Shown here piece by piece: positions 24,110 through 34,144 of a stretch of DNA of 64,000 bases. The stretch spans positions 1,488,001 through 1,552,000 of the forward strand of contig NZ_CP195158.1 in the NCBI RefSeq assembly GCF_051200825.1, read 5' to 3'. The number at the start of each line of letters is the position of its first letter. The first letter of the stretch is position 1. The notes beneath the pieces were generated by a model. That model searched no databases, had not been told where the DNA came from, and saw only the letters and a list, made by a program, of their open reading frames with translations. A program made the position numbers and the translations under genes. Source of the stretch: Formosa sp030427735. GTDB lineage: Bacteria > Bacteroidota > Bacteroidia > Flavobacteriales > Flavobacteriaceae.

Positions 24110-26521
24110 TTATCTCAATTTAGCATATTTACTAGGGTTCACCTCGTGCATGATTTGGTAAACCGTTTCAAAAATATCTTCTAAAGAGGGTTTAGAGAAA
24201 TAATCGCCATCGGTACCATAAGCTGGTCGATGTGGTTTTGCTGTTAAGGTTTTTGGCTGACTATCTAAATGCAGATACGCATTTTGAGTGTTTAAAATTT
24301 CATTTAGGATGTATGCCGAAGCCCCGCCAGGTACATCTTCATCTATAATTAATAAGCGGTTGGTTTTGGCAACGCTTTTAACGATGTCGTGATTGACATC
24401 GAATGGGAGTAAAGATTGAACATCTATGACTTCTGCAAAAATACCAACTTCTACTAAATCTTTGGCAGCTTGTTCTACAATACGCAGTGTAGACCCGTAC
24501 GATACTAAAGTGATGTCGCTACCTTCTCGTAATGTTTCTACAACTCCAATAGGGGTTTTAAAAAGGCCGAAATTAGATGGTTTCTTTTCCTTTAATCGGT
24601 ATCCGTTTAAGCACTCCACAATAAGTGCCGGTTCGTCCGATTCTAACAAAGTATTGTAAAAACCAGCAGCTTTTGTCATGTTTCTTGGCACCAAAACATG
24701 TATGCCACGTACTAAATTGATAATACCACCCATTTGCGAGCCGGAATGCCATATACCTTCAAGACGATGTCCGCGAGTTCTAATAATTAAAGGCGCTTTT
24801 TGTCTGCCTTTAGTTCTGTAGTGTACGGTAGCTAAATCGTCGCTAATAATTTGTAGCGCATACATTAGGTAGTCTAAATACTGAATTTCGGCAATAGGGC
24901 GTAAGCCACGCATGGCCATACCAATACCTTGGCCTAAAATAGTAGCTTCTCGTATGCCGGCATCGGCAACACGCAATTCGCCGTATTTTTCCTGCATGCC
25001 TTCTAGACCTTGATTTACATCTCCAATATTTCCAGAATCTTCACCAAAAATGAGTAGGTGCGGATACTTGCTAAATAAAGCATTAAAATTATCGCGAATG
25101 ATTAGTCGGCCATCTACGTTTTCGGAATCGTTATTGTATATGGGTTTAACTTCGGCAATATATTTTACAGATTTATTGCTTTCGCTAACCAGATGCGAAC
25201 TGTATTGCGGTTGCACCGTTGCCATGTAGCTTTCAATCCAAGACAATAATCGGGTTTTATCAACAGAATTTTCGTTGATGATATAGCGCAATGTTTTTCG
25301 TGCAGTCGAGATGATATCTTTGCGTAAAGGTTCTTCTATTTGTTCTAAATCTTTTACGATTTTTTGTATAAATGCTTTATTTGCACTAGCATTTGCAATG
25401 CGTGTTAATAAGTTTATTAAGAACTCTTTGTCTTTGTTTATTGGGTTTATAAATAAGGACCAAGCAGATTTTTTGCCTTCTCTAACCTGTTTTTTAATAT
25501 CTTTTTCTATGGCTGTTAACGCTTCTTCGGTAGCGATACCGTTGGCTATAATCCATTCGCGCATTTTTAAATTACAGTCGTGCTCGTTTTCCCAATCTAG
25601 TCTGTCTTTACTTTTGTAGCGTTCGTGCGATCCAGATGTAGAGTGGCCTTGTGGTTGTGTAAGTTCTGTAACATGTATTAAAACAGGGACGTGTTCTTCT
25701 CGCGAAATTTTTCCTGCTTCTTGATAGGTTTCTATTAAAGTAGGGTAGTCCCAGCCTTTTACTTTTAAAATTTCGTAACCATTACTGGTTTTGGTACGCT
25801 GGAATCCTTTTAAAATTTCGGAAATATTTTCTTTGGTAGTTTGATGTTTGGCATGAACAGAAATACCGTATTCGTCGTCCCAAACACTAATTACCATAGG
25901 TACTTGAAGTACACCAGCGGCATTAATAGTTTCGAAAAACAAACCTTCACTGGTACTTGCATTGCCAATGGTTCCCCATGCCACTTCGTTACCACTAACA
26001 GAAAAATTAGTGGTGTTAATGCCTTTTACATGTCTGTATATTTTAGAAGCTTGTGCCAAGCCTAATAAACGTGGCATTTGCCCTGCTGTAGGCGAGATGT
26101 CTGAACTTGAATTTTTTTGTTTTGTTAAGTTTTTCCAATTCCCATTTTCATCCAAACTGTGGGTTGCAAAATGCCCACCCATTTGTCGGCCAGCCGACAT
26201 GGGTTCGATTTCCAAATCGGTATTAGCGTATAATCCAGAAAAAAATTGCTCGATCGTAAGTTCGCCAATGGCCATCATAAACGTTTGATCGCGATAGTAG
26301 CCAGAACGAAAGTCTCCGTCTTTAAATGCTTTGGCCATCGCTAGCTGTGGCACTTCTTTTCCGTCTCCAAATATTCCAAATTTAGCTTTACCTGTAAGTA
26401 CTTCCCGTCTGCCTAATAAACTACATTCTCTAGAGGTAACAGCAACTTTATAATCGTTTAAAACCTCGGTTTTAAAATCTTCAAAAGATAATTCTGTTTT
26501 GGTATCTGGTTTTGTTTGCAT
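24110..26521 (-). CDS. 2-oxoacid dehydrogenase E1 component, alpha and beta subunits fused
   Basis: An 803-residue thiamine-diphosphate enzyme in which E1 alpha (about 30-370) is fused to E1 beta (about 470-803). The alpha part has YRDQTFMMAIGE, the substrate region GRQMGGHF and a ThDP-binding stretch around VSGNEVAWGTIGNASTSEG. The beta part has FGEDSGNIGDVNQG, IREATILGQGIGMAMRGLRP and EIQYLDYL. It decarboxylates branched-chain 2-oxoacids or a related substrate for a lipoyl E2 encoded elsewhere. The frame extends to a TTG at 26548, but that codon lies in the -7 box, so the ATG at 26521 is the start. This fusion is common in Bacteroidota. Confidence 0.9.
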   Translation of the reverse strand: MQTKPDTKTELSFEDFKTEVLNDYKVAVTSRECSLLGRREVLTGKAKFGIFGDGKEVPQLAMAKAFKDGDFRSGYYRDQTFMMAIGELTIEQFFSGLYANTDLEIEPMSAGRQMGGHFATHSLDENGNWKNLTKQKNSSSDISPTAGQMPRLLGLAQASKIYRHVKGINTTNFSVSGNEVAWGTIGNASTSEGLFFETINAAGVLQVPMVISVWDDEYGISVHAKHQTTKENISEILKGFQRTKTSNGYEILKVKGWDYPTLIETYQEAGKISREEHVPVLIHVTELTQPQGHSTSGSHERYKSKDRLDWENEHDCNLKMREWIIANGIATEEALTAIEKDIKKQVREGKKSAWSLFINPINKDKEFLINLLTRIANASANKAFIQKIVKDLEQIEEPLRKDIISTARKTLRYIINENSVDKTRLLSWIESYMATVQPQYSSHLVSESNKSVKYIAEVKPIYNNDSENVDGRLIIRDNFNALFSKYPHLLIFGEDSGNIGDVNQGLEGMQEKYGELRVADAGIREATILGQGIGMAMRGLRPIAEIQYLDYLMYALQIISDDLATVHYRTKGRQKAPLIIRTRGHRLEGIWHSGSQMGGIINLVRGIHVLVPRNMTKAAGFYNTLLESDEPALIVECLNGYRLKEKKPSNFGLFKTPIGVVETLREGSDITLVSYGSTLRIVEQAAKDLVEVGIFAEVIDVQSLLPFDVNHDIVKSVAKTNRLLIIDEDVPGGASAYILNEILNTQNAYLHLDSQPKTLTAKPHRPAYGTDGDYFSKPSLEDIFETVYQIMHEVNPSKYAKLR

Positions 26522-26545
26522 GTTGTGTTTGGGTTCGGATTCGTG

Positions 26546-26553
26546 CAAATTTA
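26546..26553 (-). promoter_or_regulatory. -7 promoter box of the E1 gene
   Basis: TAAATTTG on the minus strand, a perfect TAnnTTTG box 24 bp before the ATG at 26521. It overlaps an upstream in-frame TTG and rules that codon out as a start. Confidence 0.65.
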
Positions 26554-26698
26554 GCGAATCTTTATGGTTTTTGCAATTTGAATTTTACATTCGCTAATTG
26601 AAACTTTTTAGCGAAACATGCTTATATGGAGTTGTAAATGCTGAATTCTTAAAAAACGCATTAAATATTGAATAATCACTAACAAAAACCTGCTTTTT

Positions 26699-29530
26699 TT
26701 AATACCAACGTCGCGAGAATAGACCCATAAGAGTTTGCGGAGAAAGGGTTACGATAAACCTGATTTTTTCGTTATAATGGGCTTGCGATATTTCCCAGCC
26801 TAAATTGGAATATACAGGAAAGTACAACTCGAAATAATCGGCTACTAATCGTAATCGGAAGCCAGAATCGTAAACAAATTTAGGCGATTGGCCATGGTTG
26901 CCAACCAGACCAATATCGGCATAAGCTTCAATATACTTCCAAATGGTAGTGCCCCCATTTAATGTGGTTATCCATTGGTTTGCAAAAGGGGTTTGTAATT
27001 TCGATTTGAATCCACCTTCTGCGATAACCAATTCCTGACTTAAAAGTCCGGTAGCTTCAGAACGCCCTAAATAGTTATAATCGAATAAATAATCTGTAGG
27101 GCGATCTAAGGCAAAACTAAAGTAGTTAGAGTCTTGGTACGTGTCGTTAAATAAAAAGGTTCCTGCAAAAAAACGCAAATTAAAATTACGGTTATTTTCT
27201 GTGAGCTTTCTGTATTCTAAATTCACAGAAAACTTGCTGAATTTTTTCGCTAATTGAAAATCTGTAAACCAAGTAAAGTGATTTTTTAGATTCGGGTTGG
27301 TATAGCCAAATTTAATGTTGAATACGTTATAATCTGGTGTGTTTTCTACATTATAAATATTGTTCGGGTCGTCTTCGCGATTAATGCTTACATAACGCAA
27401 AGTAATGTATTTGTGCTTGTTGTTTCTAAAGTCGTTTTTGTCTCTAAATCTAAATTGTAAATAAGGCGTAAACGAGGTGTAAGATAGGTCTGGTGCATAA
27501 TGCGAATATTCTCCGGCCAAGCCATATCTTATATAATAAAGATCTTTCTCTTCTATACGTTTTATATAACTTAAGCTACCGCTGCCTACAAATTGTTTAC
27601 TTTTAATGGCGTATCGGGGTTTTAGGTTGTATAAAAAGGCTTTTTGTAACGCTGTTTTGTTATAGAGTTTAAGCCCGGGTGAAAATCCGTCGTAATAATT
27701 ATAAGTAAAATCGGGCATAAAAAACACCTGATTATAATAAGGATCTTCAATGTCTTTAAACAGTCTAAATTGTAAGGGTTTGTTGTTAAATAAAAAACCT
27801 CTTAGCGATTTCCAGTTGTCCCGAAGGTTGAATTCTGGAATGGCCATATTATAGTTAAGAACGAGCTTGTCTATATTCGTTTTTGGTATGGTAACGGTTT
27901 TTGTATCTTTTATATGGCTCACCCAAGTTTTGTAAACAACGCTATCGTTTTGTAATCCAAAGAGCGATACAGGCATATCGTTTTTGCGTTTGTTTTTAAT
28001 GCTTACTGCCAACGAATCGCCTAATACCTGATAATCTTTAATTTTAAAATCTATTTTTTTTCGGGTGGCAATGTAATCGTTAAAAAACCAATCGACATCT
28101 TTATTGGTTTGGCATCGCAATAAGGTTTCGAAGTCTTTACTAGAGGTTGGTTTTAGTTTATAAAGCGATAAATAAGATTGGATACTGTTAAAAACAATAT
28201 CTTGGTTTAGGTAGTCTTCTAGATATTTTAACCCAACACCAGCTTTGTATTTATTGGCAATATTGCTGTTGAATTTTAATAGTGAATCTTTAGGCATGGT
28301 TAAGGGTTGATCGATATTAGATCGCGCCATATGCATGTAAAGAAAGTTGTATTGATCGTTAAATTGAAGTTGTGTAGCATGAAATGATCTGATACCCCAA
28401 ACTTTAGAGAGTGTACCAAAAAGTTTCATATTCGGGTAATATTCGTCTACATATTTCATTAAAAAGTAAACCTGCAAACCATCATTCAACCAATAATCAT
28501 CTCTTGGATTTATCAACAGAACATTTTCGAAATAATTGTTTAAGGCTGTTTTTACAAGTTTTAATTCGTATTGAAAATGGTTTGGAAATGGCCGGATAAA
28601 ATTAGGAAGTTGGTTAATACCATAAATGGGGTTTTTCTGATAATCGATTTCAGAAAGCAACAGTTTTTCGTTAGGATAATTGCCAAGATTTTCTGAAATA
28701 AAATTAATAATCTTATCGGTAATTAATAGCCTGTTAATCTCGTCGAGATTTTCTTCAGAAATATTTGTGGTAATAGAAAAATCGTCTGTTCCAACCGTCC
28801 TAAAATTAGAATAATGATTTAGAAATAATTTAGAATTCACACTGTTTTTTGCGCTTAGCAGTACCGTTTTACTGTTAGGAGTTTCTTCTAAGGTTTGGGT
28901 CTGTAGCTCAGAGGTTAAAGTAAGATTTCGGGGGTAGGTAATCTCTAAATGTAAATCGGCTGGTGGGATGTATAAATCGTCTAAATTTTTATTGCTGTAA
29001 TACTGCCAAGCTCCGTTATACACAGCTGGAGTAATGTACCAATATCTTAAATTGAAGCCATTGTTAGAAGTCCAGCCGTAGCGTGTAAAATTATCGTTAG
29101 GAATTTGTACGATGTAATTGAGCTTTAATGTGTAAGTTTCGCCGCCCTGTAAAGGTTTTAGAAGTTTCACTTTAATAACATCTGGATGCTTAGCTAGGCG
29201 GTTGTAGTTTACCTGAGTATTCTGTTGGGTTATAGAGGTAATTGCGGTATAACCACGATCTTCGCTTTTTGCAAAATGAAAATTGGTTTTATACTCTTCG
29301 GCAAAACGTTTAGCTAAAGGCGTTGTTTTTGTCGCGTAACTATTGGCCCAATCGCTTAAATAAATAGCGTGTAGGGTGTCTTGCGTTGTGTTTTTATACT
29401 GAATGGTTTGAGCAATTGTAATTTGATTTTTAGATGCATCAAAGGTTGCCTTTAGGTCTATTGTATTCTGACCCAAAGCAAAAACACTTGTAAACACGAA
29501 TAGAAAAAAACAAATGCGTTGTAATCTCAA
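26699..29530 (-). CDS. Large exported protein: M1-peptidase-like region lacking HExxH plus C-terminal beta-barrel
   Basis: A 943-residue protein with a signal peptide (about 1-20). Residues about 20-500 resemble an M1 aminopeptidase: a beta-saddle N-terminus, then DYWLNDGLQVYFLMKY near 343 (matching the usual WLNEGFA segment), and the helical end KAGVGLKYLEDYLNQD ... FFNDYIATR. The zinc helix is missing: where HExxH belongs (about 308-325) the sequence reads FQYELKLVKTALNN. The second half (about 600-943) is aromatic-rich, alternating beta-strand sequence ending in a terminal Tyr (SRRWY), as in outer-membrane barrels. It is probably a non-catalytic surface or outer-membrane protein, function unknown. 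Confidence 0.65.
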   Translation of the reverse strand: MRLQRICFFLFVFTSVFALGQNTIDLKATFDASKNQITIAQTIQYKNTTQDTLHAIYLSDWANSYATKTTPLAKRFAEEYKTNFHFAKSEDRGYTAITSITQQNTQVNYNRLAKHPDVIKVKLLKPLQGGETYTLKLNYIVQIPNDNFTRYGWTSNNGFNLRYWYITPAVYNGAWQYYSNKNLDDLYIPPADLHLEITYPRNLTLTSELQTQTLEETPNSKTVLLSAKNSVNSKLFLNHYSNFRTVGTDDFSITTNISEENLDEINRLLITDKIINFISENLGNYPNEKLLLSEIDYQKNPIYGINQLPNFIRPFPNHFQYELKLVKTALNNYFENVLLINPRDDYWLNDGLQVYFLMKYVDEYYPNMKLFGTLSKVWGIRSFHATQLQFNDQYNFLYMHMARSNIDQPLTMPKDSLLKFNSNIANKYKAGVGLKYLEDYLNQDIVFNSIQSYLSLYKLKPTSSKDFETLLRCQTNKDVDWFFNDYIATRKKIDFKIKDYQVLGDSLAVSIKNKRKNDMPVSLFGLQNDSVVYKTWVSHIKDTKTVTIPKTNIDKLVLNYNMAIPEFNLRDNWKSLRGFLFNNKPLQFRLFKDIEDPYYNQVFFMPDFTYNYYDGFSPGLKLYNKTALQKAFLYNLKPRYAIKSKQFVGSGSLSYIKRIEEKDLYYIRYGLAGEYSHYAPDLSYTSFTPYLQFRFRDKNDFRNNKHKYITLRYVSINREDDPNNIYNVENTPDYNVFNIKFGYTNPNLKNHFTWFTDFQLAKKFSKFSVNLEYRKLTENNRNFNLRFFAGTFLFNDTYQDSNYFSFALDRPTDYLFDYNYLGRSEATGLLSQELVIAEGGFKSKLQTPFANQWITTLNGGTTIWKYIEAYADIGLVGNHGQSPKFVYDSGFRLRLVADYFELYFPVYSNLGWEISQAHYNEKIRFIVTLSPQTLMGLFSRRWY

Positions 29531-29616
29531 TTTATATTGCTCAGGTATTAAAATTCTACGATAAGGGTTTAAATTTTTTTAGATTAATGCGCTGTTGGTT
29601 TTATGGGTTAAAGGAA

Positions 29617-30306
29617 TTAAAAGTTGAAGCTATGTAACGATTCGTTATAAAAGGCATCTAAAACAGCTACAACTTCATCTTCATTATCAACCAAGTGAAT
29701 AAGGTCTAAATCTTTAGGGCTAATGGTAGCGTGCTTTTCTAACATTGTGGTTTTAACCCAGTCTAATAAACCAGACCAATAACTTTTGCCTACTAATATA
29801 ATTGGAAACTGTTCTATTTTACCTGTTTGTATTAAGGTTATCGATTCGAATAATTCGTCTAAAGTACCAAATCCGCCAGGAAGCACAACAAAACCTTGCG
29901 AATATTTTACAAACATTAATTTACGCACAAAAAAGTAGTCGAAATTTAAGTTTTTATCGGCGTCTATGTATGGATTGTCGTGTTGCTCGAAAGGTAAATC
30001 GATATTGAGTCCAACCGAAGTCCCCCCAGCAAGATGGGCGCCTTTGTTACCAGCTTCCATAATACCTGGACCTCCACCTGTAATAACGCCATAACCATTT
30101 TCTACAATTTTATAGGCTACCCGTTCGGCTAGTTTGTAATTGTCGTCGTCTGGTTTTGTTCTTGCCGAACCAAAAATAGATACACAAGGACCTATTTTGC
30201 TCATTTTTTCAAAACCACTCACGAACTCGCCCATGATTTTAAAAATGGCCCAAGAATCGTTTGTTTTTATTTCGTTCCAACCTTTTGGATGTATTTCTTT
30301 TTTCAT
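29617..30306 (-). CDS. LOG-family (TIGR00730) nucleoside 5'-monophosphate phosphoribohydrolase
   Basis: A 229-residue Rossmann-fold protein of the LOG family. GGGPGIMEAGNKGA and VLPGGFGTLDELFE are the family's nucleotide-binding and catalytic segments, near residues 92 and 150. Family members split cytokinin-type or ordinary nucleoside monophosphates into base and ribose 5-phosphate; the bacterial role is often nucleotide salvage. The frame is open to 30441 but that extends into uvrA. The ATG at 30306, 19 bp after the uvrA stop, gives a family-like N-terminus and implies a shared transcript. Confidence 0.88.
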   Translation of the reverse strand: MKKEIHPKGWNEIKTNDSWAIFKIMGEFVSGFEKMSKIGPCVSIFGSARTKPDDDNYKLAERVAYKIVENGYGVITGGGPGIMEAGNKGAHLAGGTSVGLNIDLPFEQHDNPYIDADKNLNFDYFFVRKLMFVKYSQGFVVLPGGFGTLDELFESITLIQTGKIEQFPIILVGKSYWSGLLDWVKTTMLEKHATISPKDLDLIHLVDNEDEVVAVLDAFYNESLHSFNF

Positions 30307-30325
30307 GATAAATTTAAATCTGTTG

Positions 30326-33157
30326 CTAATGTAATTCTTTTTTAAGGAAACGTGCCGTGTAACTTTTTTTATGTTGGGCAACTTGTTCTGGAGTGCCTTC
30401 AACAACCACTTGGCCGCCACCTTTGCCACCTTCGTAACCAATGTCTATAATGTGGTCTACAGCTTTTATAACATCTAAATTATGCTCTATTATTAACACG
30501 GTATTCCCTTTGTTTACCAGTTTGTTTAGTACGAGCATGAGCACCCTAATGTCTTCAAAATGGAGTCCTGTTGTAGGCTCGTCTAAAATATAAAAGGTGT
30601 TGCCGGTATCGCGTTTACTCAATTCTGTAGCCAGTTTTATGCGCTGGGCTTCGCCACCAGATAGGGTAGTGCTTTGCTGGCCAAGGGTTATGTACCCTAA
30701 ACCGACATCTTGAATGGTTTTTACCTTTTTGTAGATTTTTGGAATGTGTTCAAAAAATGCTACAGCTTCGTTAATAGTCATGTCTAACACATCACTAATC
30801 GATTTTCCTTTATATCGTATTTCTAAAGTTTCTCTATTAAAGCGCTTGCCTTGGCAGGTTTCGCATTCTACGTAAACATCTGGTAGAAAATTCATTTCAA
30901 TTACCCGTAAACCACCACCTTGGCAGGTTTCGCAACGTCCGCCTTTTACGTTAAAACTAAAACGCCCAGGCTTGTAACCTCTAATCATCGCTTCTGGCGT
31001 TTTGGTAAAAAGACTTCTAATTTCGCTAAAAACCCCTGTGTATGTCGCCGGATTGCTACGCGGTGTTCTGCCTATTGGCGATTGATTAATATCAATTACT
31101 TTATCTATATGCTCTAAGCCTGTAATGCTTTTGTAAGGCATAGGTTTTTTTACGCCATTAAAGTAATGGGCATTTAAAATGGGGTATAAAGTTTCGTTTA
31201 TTAGTGTTGATTTTCCGCTACCAGAAACGCCGGTAACCCCTATCATTTTACCTAAAGGAAATGCTACGTTTATATTTTTTAAGTTATTTCCTGTACATCC
31301 TTTTAGGGTTAAGACATGGCCATTGCCCTCACGACGTTTTTTAGGAATTTCTATCGTCTTTGTGCCATTTAAATAATCGGCAGTTAGGGTATGGTGTTTT
31401 AATAGTTCTGTAGGTGTACCTTGACTAATAATTTCGCCGCCATGTCGTCCCGCTTTTGGACCGATATCGATAACGTAATCGGCACGTTCTATCATATCTT
31501 TATCATGTTCTACCACCACTACCGAGTTGCCAACATCTCGTAATGCTATTAATGAGTTGATGAGCTTCTCGTTGTCGCGTTGATGCAGCCCAATACTGGG
31601 TTCGTCTAGAATATATAAAACACCAACTAGTTGAGAGCCAATTTGTGTGGCAAGTCTAATGCGTTGTGCTTCGCCGCCAGAAAGTGATTTCGAACTTCTG
31701 TTTAACGATAGGTAATCTAAGCCTACATCTAGTAAAAATTGTAGGCGTGTTGTTATTTCTTTAATAATTTCTTCAGCAATTTTAAATTGCTTTTTTGAAA
31801 TGTAGGCTTTTAAGTCTTTAAACCAAAGGGCTAAATCGCTGATGTCTTTTTGTGCTAATTCTGCAATGTTTAGTCCATTTACTTTAAAGTATAACGATTC
31901 TTTACGTAGTCTGGTACCGTGACAAAGTTCGCAATCTACTTTGTTCATATAATCTTTGGCCCAGCGTTTTAAAGAGGTTGTTTGTGCGTTTTCGTATTGA
32001 CTTTCTATAAAATTTGCAACACCTTCGAATTCAATTTTATAATCTCGTGTAATGCCTAAGGTTTTACTCTCTACCGAGAATTTATCTTTTCCACCGTATA
32101 AGATAACTTGTTTCGCTTCTTCGGGAATGTTTTTATAAGCATCGTTTAAACTAAAATTATAGCGTTGTGCAATAAGCTCTAATTGTTTAAAAATCCAATT
32201 TTTCTTTTCGGGACCATGTGGCGCTAAAGCGCCGGCACGAATAGAAAGATTATCGTCAGGTATAATTTTAGAGGTGTTTACTTGATAGAGTTTGCCAATG
32301 CCATTACATTTAGGACACGCTCCTTTTGGCGAATTGAATGAAAAGTTATTGGGCTCTGGATTAGGGTAAGAGATACCCGAAGACGGACACATGAGTAATC
32401 TACTAAAATAGCGAACTTCTTGCGTGTCTTGATCTATAACCATTAACACATCGTTGCCATGATACATGGCGGTATTAATGGTTTCGGTTAGGCGTTTTTC
32501 GTAGTCTACACTAGGATCTATTTTTAAGCGATCGATTACAATTTCGATATCGTGAGTTTTGTAACGATCTAATTTCATGCCCTTCACCAAGTCTCTAATT
32601 TCGCCGTCTGTTCTAACTTTTATAAAGCCTTGTTTTGCAATTTGCTCGAACAACTCTCTGTAATGTCCTTTTCTAGAACGTATAACAGGAGCTAAAATAT
32701 TAATGCGACTGCCTTCGTACTCTTCAATAATTAGATCCTTTATTTGTTCGTCGCTATAGCTTACCATTTTATCGCCAGTATTGTAGCTATAGGCGTCGCT
32801 AGCTCTAGCGTAAAGCAGCCTTAAAAAATCGTAAATCTCGGTAATGGTACCAACGGTAGATCGCGGCGATTTACTGGTTGTTTTTTGTTCGATTGCAATT
32901 ACTGGTGATAAGCCATCAATTTTATCGACATCGGGACGTTCTAGGCCTCCTAAAAATTGGCGTGCATAGGCAGAAAACGTTTCAATATATCGGCGTTGGC
33001 CTTCAGCATAAATTGTATCGAAAGCCAACGAAGATTTCCCGCTGCCAGAAAGCCCGGTTATTACCACAAGTTTGTCTCTAGGTATAGAAACATCTATGTT
33101 TTTTAGGTTGTGGGCACGTGCGCCTTTAACCTCTATGTACTCATCGAAATTACTCAT
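30326..33157 (-). CDS. uvrA: Excinuclease ABC subunit A
   Basis: A 943-residue UvrA, the damage-recognition ATPase of nucleotide excision repair. It carries two ABC ATPase units, each with Walker A (GLSGSGKSSLAFDT near residue 34 and GVSGSGKSTLINET near 640) and signature motifs (SLSGGEAQRIRLATQIGS and TLSGGEAQRIKLATELS). Zinc-binding cysteines are seen in CPKCNGIG, CELCHGTR and CETCQGGG ... CETCQGKR. The ATG at 33157 (MSNFDEYIEV) is chosen because the upstream TTG at 33175 overlaps a perfect -7 box. The leader would then be about 10 bases. Confidence 0.97.
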   Translation of the reverse strand: MSNFDEYIEVKGARAHNLKNIDVSIPRDKLVVITGLSGSGKSSLAFDTIYAEGQRRYIETFSAYARQFLGGLERPDVDKIDGLSPVIAIEQKTTSKSPRSTVGTITEIYDFLRLLYARASDAYSYNTGDKMVSYSDEQIKDLIIEEYEGSRINILAPVIRSRKGHYRELFEQIAKQGFIKVRTDGEIRDLVKGMKLDRYKTHDIEIVIDRLKIDPSVDYEKRLTETINTAMYHGNDVLMVIDQDTQEVRYFSRLLMCPSSGISYPNPEPNNFSFNSPKGACPKCNGIGKLYQVNTSKIIPDDNLSIRAGALAPHGPEKKNWIFKQLELIAQRYNFSLNDAYKNIPEEAKQVILYGGKDKFSVESKTLGITRDYKIEFEGVANFIESQYENAQTTSLKRWAKDYMNKVDCELCHGTRLRKESLYFKVNGLNIAELAQKDISDLALWFKDLKAYISKKQFKIAEEIIKEITTRLQFLLDVGLDYLSLNRSSKSLSGGEAQRIRLATQIGSQLVGVLYILDEPSIGLHQRDNEKLINSLIALRDVGNSVVVVEHDKDMIERADYVIDIGPKAGRHGGEIISQGTPTELLKHHTLTADYLNGTKTIEIPKKRREGNGHVLTLKGCTGNNLKNINVAFPLGKMIGVTGVSGSGKSTLINETLYPILNAHYFNGVKKPMPYKSITGLEHIDKVIDINQSPIGRTPRSNPATYTGVFSEIRSLFTKTPEAMIRGYKPGRFSFNVKGGRCETCQGGGLRVIEMNFLPDVYVECETCQGKRFNRETLEIRYKGKSISDVLDMTINEAVAFFEHIPKIYKKVKTIQDVGLGYITLGQQSTTLSGGEAQRIKLATELSKRDTGNTFYILDEPTTGLHFEDIRVLMLVLNKLVNKGNTVLIIEHNLDVIKAVDHIIDIGYEGGKGGGQVVVEGTPEQVAQHKKSYTARFLKKELH

Positions 33158-33172
33158 AGAAATGCAAAGTCT

Positions 33173-33180
33173 CAAAGGTA
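33173..33180 (-). promoter_or_regulatory. -7 promoter box of uvrA
   Basis: TACCTTTG on the minus strand is a perfect TAnnTTTG box 15 bp before the uvrA ATG at 33157. The alternative upstream TTG start overlaps this box. Confidence 0.65.
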
Positions 33181-33300
33181 CAGATTTTAGAGTGAAATTG
33201 GAAATGACTAGGCTTTAAGTAAATTGTTAAATTCTTGTAGTAGTTTGAAGGATAGTTTAAGATAAGTTTTGCAACACAGCGCAACCGAACACGAGTTAAA

Positions 33301-33957
33301 TTATTTGGCTAAAACATAAAATAGCAAGAGTGCTGCAATTAAAAGTAATACAGGGATTATCCATTTGTGCTTGGGTTTAAATGTGGGAGTCTCATCGGTT
33401 TCTTTATGTGTTTTATGGTTTAATTTAGGGGCTTCGTTTAAGAGGCCGAGCAATCCTACGGGTGCGAATGCAATAATATCCTTTTCCTGTTCACGCAAAG
33501 CATCTATTAATCTGGAAGCGTTAAAATCTAATTGGTAAATAACACACATTACTAGGGCCGTAATCATTTGAAGAATTTTGGAAACAGATGTTATTTTTAA
33601 ATGGGATCCGTCTCTAAGTGATTTTATAACGTCGTTTTGTTTACTGCCCAATACCATATTTAGCACTGTTTTAGCCGTGTTTTTTGCATTATTTTCTGTG
33701 GTTGAAGATACCAATAATGGTAAGCGATTTAAGGTTTTATCTGGTTGAAAATTGGAGTGATAAATTGAATTTATAATATCTTCTAAAACAGCTGGATTGT
33801 TAGCTTGATTTAAAAAACTAAGTAATACGCTAGAAATCGTATTTTTTATGGTTTTAGAAACATCGCGTGGCGTTTCGCCTAAAATTTGAGCTATTTCTGT
33901 AATTAAGGCAGGGGTAATATAATGCTCTACCGATTCTAAAACATCAATAGTTTTCAT
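33301..33957 (-). CDS. DUF937-type protein with a C-terminal membrane anchor
   Basis: A 218-residue protein. The helical N-terminal part (about 1-90) with ALITEIAQILGETPRDVSKTI resembles DUF937, and the rest includes GSKQNDVIKSLRDGS. A single hydrophobic helix at the C-terminus (WIIPVLLLIAALLLFYVLA) suggests a tail-anchored membrane protein. The function of this family is unknown. A perfect TAAATTTG -7 box lies at 33989-33982 on the minus strand, 24 bp before the start. Confidence 0.65.
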   Translation of the reverse strand: MKTIDVLESVEHYITPALITEIAQILGETPRDVSKTIKNTISSVLLSFLNQANNPAVLEDIINSIYHSNFQPDKTLNRLPLLVSSTTENNAKNTAKTVLNMVLGSKQNDVIKSLRDGSHLKITSVSKILQMITALVMCVIYQLDFNASRLIDALREQEKDIIAFAPVGLLGLLNEAPKLNHKTHKETDETPTFKPKHKWIIPVLLLIAALLLFYVLAK

Positions 33958-34144
33958 AAGGCCAGTTAAAAGTTAGTTGCTCAAATTTAATGAATTAATT
34001 TATGAATTTCTGAGCTGAAAATTTAAAATTTGATAAACTGATAATTTTGAAGGCTTAATTTTGTTAAATCAATAATTTCGGTAGGTTTTAAATTTAAATG
34101 TTGTTGTCCCGCTATTTTTAGTATACTTGTTAAAAAATACAACT

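Noticed and set aside
30306..30441. Longer N-terminus for the LOG-family protein
   Set aside because: The extension is Lys-rich, overlaps the 3' end of uvrA and is not family-like; the ATG at 30306 fits better.
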